Shown: positions 10,348 through 20,026 of the stretch, in pieces | How the letters are laid out: each line of letters opens with the position of its first letter | Position numbering within the stretch: the first letter of the stretch is position 1 | Origin: Gongronella butleri | Lineage: Eukaryota; Mucoromycota; Mucoromycetes; Mucorales; Cunninghamellaceae | Assembly (NCBI GenBank): GCA_025201375.1 | Contig: JAIWZP010000103.1 | Span: 1-21,948 of the forward strand | Reading direction: 5' to 3' | DNA length: 21,948 nucleotides | Notes under the pieces: generated by a model | Seen by the model: only the letters and a program-made list of their open reading frames with translations | What the model was told of the DNA's origin: nothing | The model's database searches: none | Program-made: the position numbers and the translations under genes

Positions 10348-11323
10348 TTACGAGCAGCAAAAAAAGGCGCCACGTGAGCGTCGAGTTCGCAAGTCATCAG
10401 ATGACAATGAGAGTGAAATGTCGTTGTGGCCACCTTGCAGGTCAAGTTCCAGCTGTGGGATCTTGACAACATGTGCAAGATGCCTAAATGCCTTTTCCAC
10501 ATTGGTGCCTTCCTTTGCACTCGCTTCAAAACACGAGATTTGCATCCGATCCGTCGAGCATTGCTCGGCCCACGCGCGTGCCTGCCGCCGCGACACCACG
10601 CGGTCGTCCAAATCGATCTTGTTGCCAATGATCACAAGCGGAATGCTAAACGCCTCTTCCTTGGGCAAAGACGATTGCTTTAGGAACTCCTCGCGCCAAT
10701 GGCCTAAAGAATGCACGGTGAGCGGTCGCTCTTTCATTGTCCAAAGTCTGTTTTTTTTCGGTGTAAAATACCTAAATGTTGAAACGACGTGTAATTGTTC
10801 ACGTCGTAGACAAGCACACACGCGTCCGCTCCGCGATAATAGGCAACACCAAGCGATTGGAATCTTTCCTGGCCCGCGGTGTCCCACAATTGCAGTACAA
10901 CTTTCCGTCCATCATCGCGAACCACCTCTTTTGTAATGAAATCGGCTCCTAAGCGTGAAAAAAAAAAAAAAAAAAAAAAACGCAGTGAGCGTCTGTAAAA
11001 TAATAAAAAATGCTCGCTCTACCTATTGTCGCCTTGTAGGCATTCGTGAACCGCCGATGGATATACTAAAAATGCATGACATTCGTCAAAAATGCTCATT
11101 GGAGGTTTTTTTTTTTTTTTGCCATTTACTTGGTTCCTAAGGCTTGTCTAAGGCGATGCCAAGCAAACAAGTGAGTCGTGAATGGAGATAAAGCGCCTGT
11201 CTTGGCACTTACCTTCCCTGTGCCGCCATCTCCTATGATAACGACTAGACGAAAACAATAAATTTCAGTGTTAAAAGCCGCCGCGCGCGTCAAAAAGGTA
11301 CCTTTTAGGATATCTTTGTGCAT
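10348..11323 (-). CDS. Rab7/Ypt7-like small GTPase
   Basis: Rab7 proteins control fusion at late endosomes and the vacuole/lysosome. Six exons (11323-11302, 11244-11213, 11147-11130, 11065-11023, 10948-10772, 10703-10348) give 215 aa. The start [21 protein letters not shown] restores the P-loop only after splicing a 22-nt first exon, a 32-nt second and an 18-nt third exon (TSLRNQ). Other G motifs are intact: switch I (YKATIGADF), G3 ([13 protein letters not shown]), G4 (NKIDLDD) and G5 (EASAKE). [23 protein letters not shown] and [15 protein letters not shown] are Rab7 subfamily text. The C-terminus is FFCCS, a double-cysteine prenylation site with one residue after it rather than the usual CXC of Rab7. 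The P-loop DGGTGK differs slightly from the common DSGVGK. Introns are 57-74 nt. Confidence 0.95.
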
Positions 11324-11707
11324 CAAGAGTCTGCGCTGCAAGGTGGAAAAGCAAGAAAAAAAAAAAGAAAGAGAGGAAACAGTGGGCCAGAAAGAACGTG
11401 CCTTTTTTTTTTTTTTTTTTTTTGCCCTTCCGACTCAGACGGCGGCCGCGTGACCCCTGAAACAGCAAGCTTTGCATGATTTTTTTTTTGTACGAGTGAC
11501 CTTGTTGCGCGTGCATGAATTTTGTGTGCCTTGATTCTCAGAAAGCATAATTTTTTTGAATGTTGTGGAGGGAGCGGGGAAAAATCGCCAGTGTGCTTAG
11601 GAAATTGGCTTTTTATTCTTCGTTTCATATTCACAACGTGCCAGCCAGGCAGGTGAAGGTCCGAAACGCGTCAAAATGTGAAATAGCAGGTTAGAAAACC
11701 ATAGTGG
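11324..11707 (-). promoter_or_regulatory. Rab7 upstream region, possible 5'-UTR intron
   Basis: This spacer lies between the Rab7 start and the conserved block behind the Fanzor gene. On the Rab7 strand, a long pyrimidine run ends in CCACCTTGCAG just before the first coding exon. That would suit the 3' end of a 5'-UTR intron. A 22-base homopolymer (about 11402-11423) fits the A-rich intron style of this genome. No core promoter motif is obvious. Confidence 0.4.
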
Positions 11708-11838
11708 GTACTGCAATATCAAAAAAATTGAGCAAAAAGCAAGGAAATTGAGTCAAGTAGGAAAAAATTGAGCCAAGAAGAAAAAAAAAAGTAAAACTTA
11801 CCACTGCTCCGAGGAGCGCGTAAAAAAGACCAGGTTGA
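11708..11838 (-). ncRNA. Candidate Fanzor guide-RNA / right-end block (copy 1)
   Basis: The 131 nt after the Fanzor stop match the sequence after the truncated second Fanzor copy (20499-20679) nearly base for base, apart from one ~50-nt indel, and then similarity stops sharply at GATATTGCAGTAC. The block starts TCAACCTGG, has a small hairpin (GCTC-CTCG-GAGC, plus-strand 11806-11817), a GTAAGTTTTAC donor-like site (intron would begin 11801), three spaced CTCAATTT units, and ends TTTGATATTGCAG (acceptor-like, 11711). Fanzor and TnpB guide RNAs generally derive from the 3' end of the nuclease gene and element. Assigning that role here is an inference. The alternative is a plain 3'-UTR intron. 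Confidence 0.4.
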
Positions 11839-13007
11839 TCAGGCCGAGGGGGTGTGAGTGAAGATGGCAGGGCGAGGTTGTCCTTGTCGGAGCGTCTGTG
11901 CCAAGGAGAGGATGTTCATTGATGCGGCGTTATCCCGATTCCAGATCATGCCGCAGGCGGGGAGGGAGCACCGCTTGACGCCCCAAATGGGCTCGACAAT
12001 GCCGCTAACGCTGCTGGTTACATTCATAGGTTGCAGCGAGCGCTCTTGGCAAAGTGGGCACACCTTAAAAAAAAAGAAAAGAAAAGGGTCAGCAGCGACG
12101 TCGCCAGGCTTTTTTTTTTTTTCATTTTTTCTTACTTGGGACGTGTAGGCTTCGTTTATGAGCACAACACATAGACGGCCTTCGGCCTCGGCACGCCGGA
12201 GGGCTGGGAGAATGGCGCGCCTGGGGTTCTTGCCGGGCATGGAACCAAAAGTGCCGGCGCCGTAAGCGATGACAGGCAAATTGCGGCTGGTTGATCGCAA
12301 AAAAAAAAAAAAAAAAATCAGGGCGTGAGTGATCCTTCCCCCTTTTTCCCCTGCCAATCGCGCCACCAGGACACATCTCGTAGCGTGCGACTTACCGCTT
12401 CTCATGGTCGGGGTATTTTTTGCAGGGGCCCAAGAACATGTTCACAGCTTCTTGCTTCATCTTTTGGTTGGCGTTGTATGCAAGAAAGCGTCGATTGGCG
12501 TACTCGTAGCCGTGGTGCTCAACAAGGGCTGGTTGGGCTTGGAGGGCAGCGCGACAATGCGCTGTCCACGCGGCCACTGAGGCCGTCTTGCCGGTTGGCA
12601 GCTGCAGGATCTCCTCGATGCCGTCGTTGGCGCGCGCGGCTTGCTGCTGCTGCCGACGAATGAAAAAGCCGGATTTGGCCATCCACTCGCGGTTGCTGAG
12701 CCGCATTTTGATCGGGTTGGGGCTGTCATCAATGGCGGTGATGAGGTGCGTGTGCCCAGGGTCGACGGCGATGATATCGATGTCCTCCTCGTCCTGGAAA
12801 TCTTGAATGTCTAGCGACGGCAGCCCAGCGTCTTCGGCAGCTCTCTTGGCATAGATGAAATCGATTTGATGCCCGTCGCTCCGCACCACGTTGAGAAATA
12901 CTTTTTGCAAGCCTGGCACGGGCCCGACATTGAGATGGTGAAAATGATGGTACGCGTCGGCCCTATAGAAATGCAGGGAAGCACGGTCAGCACGGTCAGC
13001 ACGCGTT

Positions 13008-13038
<31 letters not shown>

Positions 13039-15053
13039 TTCTTACGCTTGCACAAGCTTGACTTTGTATAGGTTCAACACCGATTCGAACATTGCTGCGT
13101 CCGCCTGCATCTGCACGATCGGCGCTTCATTGCGTCGATCAGCATACGGAATGTGTTGGACGTGGGCGGCAGCCAAAATACCGCCAAAGGCCTTGGCAGG
13201 GAACGTGATGAATCTTTTTGTCCATTTTGTCGCAGGGAATAGCGCAAAGAGCTTCACAGTGGCGACACGCTGCACGGTTGTCGACCACATGCACGTCGCC
13301 GGATCGATCATTGCATTCCCGCGCAAAAAAAGGACAGAGCGTTGGATTTGACCTCTTGCTTGGTGCACAAGATTGCTCAGCTCCGCGACAAGGGGCGCAG
13401 AAATTGCAGTGCCAAAGGTGATGTTCATGCGTGGGTCGTTGATCATTCGCTTGATGTGGAAGCGCAGGCGTGATCGCTGGCGACGAGAGAGCTCGACAAC
13501 CGCATCCATGTGCGCCAATCGTTGGGCGACCCAGCCGCCGTCCGCTTCTGTGACCATTTCTGCCTCGTCGTTGATAATCGCCGCGGCCGCATTGTGCTGC
13601 TCCATTTGCTGGAGCCATTCGAACATCTTGGTCAAGTAAATGATGCCATCCGCGGTAAGACGCTCGTCGTTGATCGGGCGCGCGGGGCTGCTCGGGCCAA
13701 GGCCGCCTTCCGCTTGCACTTGCTCAAAAATGTCGCGCACTTCTTGTAGCAGTGGCATGGGAGACGCGTCGGCAGCCATGGTGTTTGAAAGAGCTTGGTA
13801 CGCCCACTCGCACATCGTGCTTAGGTTGCTGCGTGTCGGCCATTGCTAGAAAAAGACAAAAAAAAAAAAAGTAAGAAAAAAAAAAGGAATAAGCGTACGG
13901 CACATCAATGGATTCAACAGGCTCGTCAAGTTTACCTCTTGTGGAAGTGCTTGGCGCACTCGAAAAGCCAGGTATTGGAGCGCGCGACGCTTGAAGTTGC
14001 TCACAATCGAATTGCGGAAGGATGTGGCAATATCGAGGGCCAAATACGTCATGGAGTTTGACATTCCCGCTGTGTTGATGTGGTCGTCAAAGCCCATTTC
14101 TTGTTGAAACTCCTCATAAGCTTCAGCTTGATCCTGAGGCACCTGTGGGTTGTCGCTTGTGACGGCACGGCCAGAGACGAGTTGCAAGGGGCCATACATG
14201 TAGCGCTGGGTCAGCATAATTGCTGGGAGCCCTTGTCGCTGGTCCTCGGGCAGGGCATGATCTTGCGCAAGTCGCCGCAATATGTAATAGGAAAGGAATT
14301 GATGCACGCGCAGGGAGACAGCTTGCAGCGTGTCAACTACCCGTCGAATACCCGTGATGACTCGCTGCTTGGCGTCGTCACGCTGTTGCTGATCAGGACC
14401 GGCCAATTCAAGGACACCCGAAAGCGTCGCCTTTACCACGCGCTCCACGTGATGCGGACCAAGCAAAATATTGCACACATCTTGCTTGTTGAAGCGGTAC
14501 ATGTGGCAGAGGCGTGATGACGCGCGCGAGTGCGGTGGACAGCCGCACGTCTCGGGGCTGCAATGACGGCATTGCGGTGCGTTTGGATTACGTGTGGCTT
14601 CGTCCAGCTCTTGCTGGCCGGCCCGGCGCAAGACTGCTCGTTCGTCCGCTGTGGGTTGTCCGTAATGCGCTAACAAAAGAGGGGGAAGAGAAAGAGAGAC
14701 AAGCGCGTCAGAACAAAAAACGGGATGAATCGCTTTGAGCACGCCTGTTTTAATCTTATTTTGTCCCAAACGCCTTTTTTTTCGTTTTGCAAAGCATACT
14801 ATTGTGCGGACAAAGCCGGCTTCGTGCGTCTCGATGTCCCATTCGTCCACAACGTCGACATGGTCCAAGGTTCACTGCAAAAAAAAAAAGGAATCGCGTC
14901 AGCCAATGCAGGAATTAATTGCAAAATGCCAAATGTCCAAGATTTACATGCTTCCTCGCGCTCTTGGTCTATTTGGCGCTGTAGCTTGAGGCGCTTCAGG
15001 GCTCGTATGCGCTGCAACTGATGGATGCGACGTTCCTCGTGAGTCTGTTCCAT
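11839..15053 (-). CDS. Fanzor (eukaryotic TnpB-like) RNA-guided nuclease
   Basis: Fanzors are eukaryotic relatives of TnpB and Cas12 that cut DNA under RNA guidance. Seven exons (15053-14948, 14874-14800, 14669-13936, 13845-13046, 12962-12396, 12286-12136, 12063-11839) join in frame to 885 aa. The C-terminal third carries the RuvC core: IIAVDPGHTH (D639), then RLSNREWMAKSGFFIRR, LPVIAYGAGTFG, NEAYTSQ (E806), a zinc finger CPLC...RCSLPAC (C813, C816, C843, C848), and WNRDNAASMN (D855). All three acidic residues are present. The N-terminus adds a basic helical stretch (1-35) and two zinc knuckles (C41/C44/H49/C57 and C94/C97/H107/C115). The 6 introns (72-130 nt) have the same style as host genes. 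I cannot assign the Fanzor1 or Fanzor2 subgroup from sequence alone. No resolvase or transposase gene is adjacent. Confidence 0.88.
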
Positions 15054-16289
15054 GGATAAGTGCTTTACGATAGAAAAACGCGCAGAGGAAAGGGATAAAA
15101 GAAAAAAAAAAGAAAAAGGGCCAGGAAGAAAAGGGGAAAAAAGAGCCACGCCGCCATGGCTGGTTTTTAAGTACCCATCGCCCCGCCTTTTTTTGGCTGC
15201 GAGTTTTTCATTCGCACTACTATTACACTTTTCGCCCCCCCCCTCTTTTTTTTTTTCTCTCTGATTGACCACAATCATCAATGCAGAGATGCCTGGAGCG
15301 GAACTCAAGGTCTGCACATTTTCATGCGTCGCGCTCCGCCACCTAAAAATAAGCTACGCACTCCGCTCTTTCCGCATTGGCTAGTTTCTATCATGCATTT
15401 CTGGCTATTTGAATGTTACACTGGACGGTGGGGTTCCTTTGTAACCTAAGATCAGGCTGAACGTTTGTTGATTTCATGGGAAACACAGCTTCCTTTGCTG
15501 TACAAACAACAAAACGCATAAAAAATCGACATTTTGACAAATTCCAGCTCCAGCGCGTGAAATTGTAATTCGATTCAAACGAAAATTGCACCGTTCAAAA
15601 GAGACAACGCCACGCACTATTCCGCCTCTGTTTGGCATTCAGGTTGGACGGCTTGTGCACGCCAAATAATCTGACCAAAGCCACCAAAAACATGAATCAG
15701 GCGCGATTGGCTCTACAATGGACAAATTCAAATGCGACGACCTGGTGTGATGAAAAATGCAGAATTTGATGCGTTGCCGAATAATTGGCTTCACCAATGT
15801 GCAGCAATACTCGATAGGCCAATATACGATTTTCAAAAATGCTTCAATTGCAATTGTTGCTCAAGACCCAGATGACGGATCACGATTTGGGAAACGTCTT
15901 TACAGTGTCAATAACACGCTGGGGGACAGGGGGAGTGAGTTGGTGTCGAGAGTGCAAAAAAAAAAAAAAAGGGGAAGGAAAAAAGGAACAACGGGGTCTT
16001 AAAAGTACGCGAGCGAGCGATGCGTGTTCCTTGTGCAAACGGGTCCTTGCTCCTTGTTTTGTGGTTTTATACGCATAAATTCTGGCACCCAGCGTCGCAA
16101 TTCGCACGGTGGTAAAAAATACACAATGTTCGGTGGGCCATCCCCCCTCTCTTTTTCCTTTTCTTCGTCTTTTTTCTTTGTTTTCATCTTTTTTTTTTTT
16201 TTTTTTTTTTTGCCTCTTTGTACGACTGGTGCCTCCATTCGCTATGCAGGGGATCATCAAGTCTGGCAACATGTCACAAGCTTCTCTTT
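15054..16289. other. Fanzor 5' flank and non-genic sequence
   Basis: No recognisable gene occurs here. The first ~300 bp should contain the Fanzor promoter; no inverted copy of the element's 3' end (GATATTGCAGTAC) was found, so the left end of the element is undefined. Frames in 15757-16272 are mostly translations of A/T and purine tracts. A 24-base T-run lies near 16188-16211. Confidence 0.45.
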
Positions 16290-16530
16290 TGCTATCCAGT
16301 GGCCGTCAATCGCAAAACACCTTGCCAATCGATTCCCTCCCAAGATGTGTGGCGGGTCATTCAAAACTTTTGGCTCCAGGCAACGCGCTCAAGCCCCACG
16401 ACTCAGTGGTCAATCTTGGCAGCCTGCGTCCCTTTGGTGTGGCACATGATGTTTCGGAATCCTAGGCGAGTGTCAACTTGGCGCAGATTGTGCGAAATTC
16501 ACGATCTGACGTCAAATTCCCCTCCCCCTT
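16290..16530 (+). pseudogene. Possible F-box-like remnant
   Basis: Reading across two plus-strand frames gives LPIDSLP, then DVWRVI, then KLLAPGNA and AACVPLVWHMMFRNP. This order resembles a fungal F-box (LP-x-DVW-xx-I-xx-LL ... C-xx-W). At least two frame changes are needed and no downstream repeats were recognised on this strand, so if real it is decayed. This rests on eye matching only. Confidence 0.2.
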
Positions 16531-16825
16531 TGGACTCCTTGGTCGGCAAGGCGTCTTGACATGGCTATCTAGCCATTCAGCGGCCTGTGTGAGCGCTGCT
16601 TGCCCACTGGAGCGCGCAATAATTACCAAGGAATTTTGCGCATGCACTTTGTGGACGGATCCGCGTCCGGGGAACTGTACAACGCACCAGCTGGATCGAG
16701 AGCGACGCCGCCGTCTCGGACGCCATAAAAAACGTCATTGCCACAGGTGGAATACCCAAAAAGGTCGCCAATGCAATGGCCGGCAAGAAGAAATAGACAT
16801 TTTGTACATAGCAACCCATAGAAAA

Positions 16826-17826
16826 TTAAAAAAAAAATGCATCGCAGCCATTGATGTCACAAATCCTTGCCTTTTTTTTTTGTGCGGCGGCGAAGGGACC
16901 ATTGGCGCCTGGGGCCAATGGCGTGCCATCCCCCCTATTTTGATTTTTTGACACTTTTAGCCAGCACGTATCATCCAGACAGCTGCTTTGACGTTCACTT
17001 GTTGCATACAACGCGCTGCAGGGATCATAGCAAAAGCTCCTGCATATCCCAAACGCCATTGCAGCGTCAAAAGAAAGGATGAGATCGGCACAATCTGGAT
17101 TTTTATTAAAAAGGATGTTCATTGCAAGGGCAAATCGTAAATCTCCATGTCGGCGACGCGGAAGAAGGGGGGGATCGACATTGACAAAGCAGTCGTCGAG
17201 AAATTGCAAGCAGCATACCGAGATGTAATTGTACGTCAGACAAAAGAGAGCGTGGTCGAAAAAGGTGGTGAATGGCGGGTACGTGTCTGGTTGGTCGGGG
17301 TCACGATTGTGCAATTCATCGGCAAACGCATAAATATGCGCAATGACACGCTGCCCCCTTTCTTGCGTGAGCTCGCCGCCTATTGGGCGCACATTATCCG
17401 TGTGCTGGTGTCTGGTGGGCCACATGCGCATGAGTGGTCTGGTGACCCACATGCGCGTGAGTGGCTCACTGCGCGCGCATGTCGGGTCCTGCAGCACGAT
17501 GATCAGGGCGTGCTTGGACGCCAGCAAGTCTCGCCCAGATGACCGCGCAAGCAGCGGCTATTTTGCATCAAGCGCGTTTGCAGCACTTTTTTGAGCGTGC
17601 TTGGCTCACCAATGCCGCACTTGACCAGCACCAATTGCTCGAGACGCACGGGCCACGTGTAAAACGGAGGGGAGAAGACGTGGCCCGCACGGAGTTGGCG
17701 CACGCCGCTGACCAACAGCGACGTAAGCGACGTCAGCATCGGCAGTGCTTCAAGAAAATGTGGCCAAAAGCCCTCCAAAAACTCCTCGCGAGCGCGTTTA
17801 TGATAAAACGTGTTTTTTTTTGTGCA
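16826..17826 (-). pseudogene. Possible leucine-rich-repeat gene remnant
   Basis: A minus-strand frame (17826 to about 17503) reads LPMLTSLTSLLVSGVRQL, then RLEQLVLVKCGIGEP and STLKKVLQ, which has the spacing of leucine-rich repeats. The likely continuation (LLASKHALIIVLQDP, then FFDHALFCLTY and CCLQFLDD) is in another frame from about 17520 down to 16826, so a frameshift or unseen intron separates them. The second frame includes a 27-bp duplication giving two RMW-xT repeats. No start codon context or family is clear. A decayed F-box/LRR-type gene is the best guess. Confidence 0.3.
17408..17461. repeat. Two-unit 27-bp tandem repeat
   Basis: The block tctggtg(gg/ac)ccacatgcgc(a/g)tgag occurs twice with a 27-bp period (cacatgcgc at 17421 and 17448). 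The period is a multiple of three and keeps the minus-strand frame open, encoding a repeated Arg-Met-Trp-x-Thr-Arg motif. Confidence 0.75.
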
Positions 17827-17888
17827 TTACATGCAGACCGCTTGCCCCGGCACTCCCTGCCTCCATCTGACTTGATGATCCCCCTCGA

Positions 17889-17920
<32 letters not shown>

Positions 17921-17967
17921 TGATATCATAAAGCACGCGGATACATGGAACAATGAAATGGCCTGTT

Positions 17968-17973
17968 TTTTAT
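17968..17973 (-). terminator. Poly(A) signal of the Top2-like gene
   Basis: AATAAA on the minus strand lies 41 nt after the Top2-like stop codon, in a good position for a poly(A) signal. It supports 18014 as a real gene end rather than a premature stop inside a longer topoisomerase gene. Confidence 0.5.
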
Positions 17974-18013
17974 TGTTTGTGACAATGGCTACAAAGTGGG
18001 GCGCTTTTCGACT

Positions 18014-18160
18014 TCAAGCGACTGTAGCAGACTTGTTTTTCTTCTTGGCCTCTGCAAAGGACAATTTTTTTGCTTGTTTTTCTTCAATGGAATGCACAAC
18101 ACTTTCAACAAGACCTGCGTCCAACACTAAATAAGCGGGGCAAGTCAGAACTTTGTTCCC

Positions 18161-18191
<31 letters not shown>

Positions 18192-19235
18192 GTACCTTTT
18201 GCGATAAATTGACGGCTTGGGATATACTTTGCGCCAAATTGGAAAGAAGGCATGGTCAATTTAGTCTTCATCGGCGAGTCAAACGTCGGGCTTTCGGTGA
18301 AGAGTCGCACAAATACAATCATATGAGCCTTGATGTCGATTACGCTTGCGCTTTTTGATTTTGCCGCTACATGAGGAAGCAAGGCCTGGGCAATGGCATC
18401 CAGAACGTGATCCACATGATCGCCACCGTCCAATGTGCACACGTTGTTCACAAAGCTTGTCTATAAAAAAAACAGAGTGTCAGCCACGTGGAGCGCCAAA
18501 GCACGTGGTAAGGCCGTGTGCAAACCTCCCATCCCGTCTCGACCTCTTCCTTCAATCACTTTGTATCTTACCTGCGCAAATCGGCTCTTGCATACCATCA
18601 TGGCCACCTGCCATTTGTTGACCGTATAATCGCTATCCATGATGAAAGTAGCGCCAGAAGCACTGCTGAACAAGCGGCAATAGCTTTGCAGATCGGACAC
18701 AGGGACGGGCTGGCCATTGAAAATCACATTCGTGCCGTCGACGCAGCACGCCAAATCGTACGCGCGTTTCTTGATGAGGTCGAGAAAGTCCGTGTCCATT
18801 TCATTCAAATGGAATCTCTTCAGATCGGGCTTGAAGGTCATTTCGGTATAATATTCTTCTCCATTGTACTTGGTGATGCTCGGTTTCAAAGCGATGGACA
18901 TGTTTTTCTGGAAGGCTTGCGTCAACACGCGCTTGTTTTCATTGTCTGCGATCCTGATTGAGAATTCCTCGCTGAAAATGTTGCACAGCTTGGCACCGTG
19001 GAAGTCGCGCCCACCTGCTTGCTTTTTTTGGTCATCTTTGTCCTCCAGCGATTTGGGCACGACACCAAAGATTTTTCGGACATCCATCACAACTGGCACG
19101 CTTTTGGCATTGTAAAACACTGTGATGCTTTCGCTTGTCGCAATGATGTTGATGGTGCTCATGTCAGGGTCGTGAATCTACAAAAAAAAAAATCGAATCA
19201 GAGGAAAGGCCGCCGCGGCACGTTGCGTCTTGCTC

Positions 19236-19315
<80 letters not shown>

Positions 19316-19824
19316 TTGGCGTCAGCTGCGATGACCATGACTTCATCAATGATCTTGTATAAAGCTGGGACGAACGTGATTTCGCGGTGATCCATAATGT
19401 TTTTTGAGCCAATCACCCAAACTTTTTTGGCGATTGGCATCGTTGGGCCCACAAACCAGTCGGGGTGTTCGAGGACATGACCGTGGTCCGATGCGTGTGG
19501 ATCGAGTTCGTCAGAGTTCTCCTTGCTGTCGGTCACCTTGAACGTTGTGTTGATGTTCATGCCATTTGTCACCAACTTGGCCTTTTTCGTGCTTGGTTTT
19601 TGAGACGTCTTTGGCTGGGGAGAGCTTGACGAACCACTTGGCACGTCCGAGACCGAGGGCGTCTTGGTCAAACGCGGTCGTTTCTCCTAGTTGAAAAAAA
19701 AATAATCAAAACACGGACCAGCAACACAGTAAAATATTGCTTAGTTTCTTACCCGTGTTGTCTGCTGGGGATGGTACTCATCGTCGTCGTCGTTAGCGCG
19801 ACGTCGCGCTTTGCGGGGTGGCAT
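18014..19824 (-). CDS. Topoisomerase II ATPase/transducer-like orphan protein
   Basis: Five exons (19824-19753, 19686-19315, 19177-18572, 18460-18196, 18126-18014) join in frame to 475 aa. The protein follows the N-terminal third of eukaryotic topoisomerase II: a basic/acidic Ser-rich leader, REITFVPALYKIIDEVMV (about 125-142), GGRDFHGAKLCNIF (203-216), ITKYNGEEYYTEMTFKPDL, DFLDLIKKRAYDLACC, then the transducer TSFVNNVCTLDGGDHVDHV (351-369) and SPTFDSPMK (407-415). It stops where the TOPRIM domain should begin, so it has no cleavage tyrosine core. ATP-site residues are altered: NAADN reads IAADA (143-147), the NGxGIP loop reads NAKSVP (171-176), GGRNGYGAK reads GGRDFHGAK, the TSSN segment is missing, and the QTK loop reads PMK (413-415). 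The general-base Glu (139) remains. It is probably an ATPase-dead paralogue, with function unknown. A decaying duplicate is the alternative, but all splice sites and frames are intact. Confidence 0.85.
19237..19312. repeat. 76-bp T homopolymer inside an intron
   Basis: On the gene's strand this is a run of 76 A directly after the GT donor of intron 2 of the Top2-like gene (intron 19178-19314). Length may be unstable in assembly. It is the extreme case of the A-rich intron starts seen in the window. Confidence 0.9.
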
Positions 19825-19987
19825 GTTGTTGTTTGAAAAAGAGGAAAAACGAAAAAGAAAGGGAGAAATGAGGTCGCGTCGCATTTCTCGTCCTCTCTTT
19901 CTTTAAAAGCATGCAATTGAAGCGCCGCCTGGCAAGGGCTTTCCCATTCGGCGGCACAATGAAAAGAATGGCACACAAAAACAGCAC

Positions 19988-19990
<3 letters not shown>

Positions 19991-20026
<36 letters not shown>

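Noticed and set aside
12325..12663. Plus-strand frame over the Fanzor gene
   Set aside because: Antisense to the RuvC-I exon; no motif of its own.
15054..15400. Left terminal inverted repeat of the Fanzor element
   Set aside because: I looked for an inverted copy of the GATATTGCAGTAC end and found none.
16024..16449. Plus-strand frame with a hydrophobic Phe-rich stretch
   Set aside because: The apparent membrane segment is just translation of the T-run near 16188-16211.
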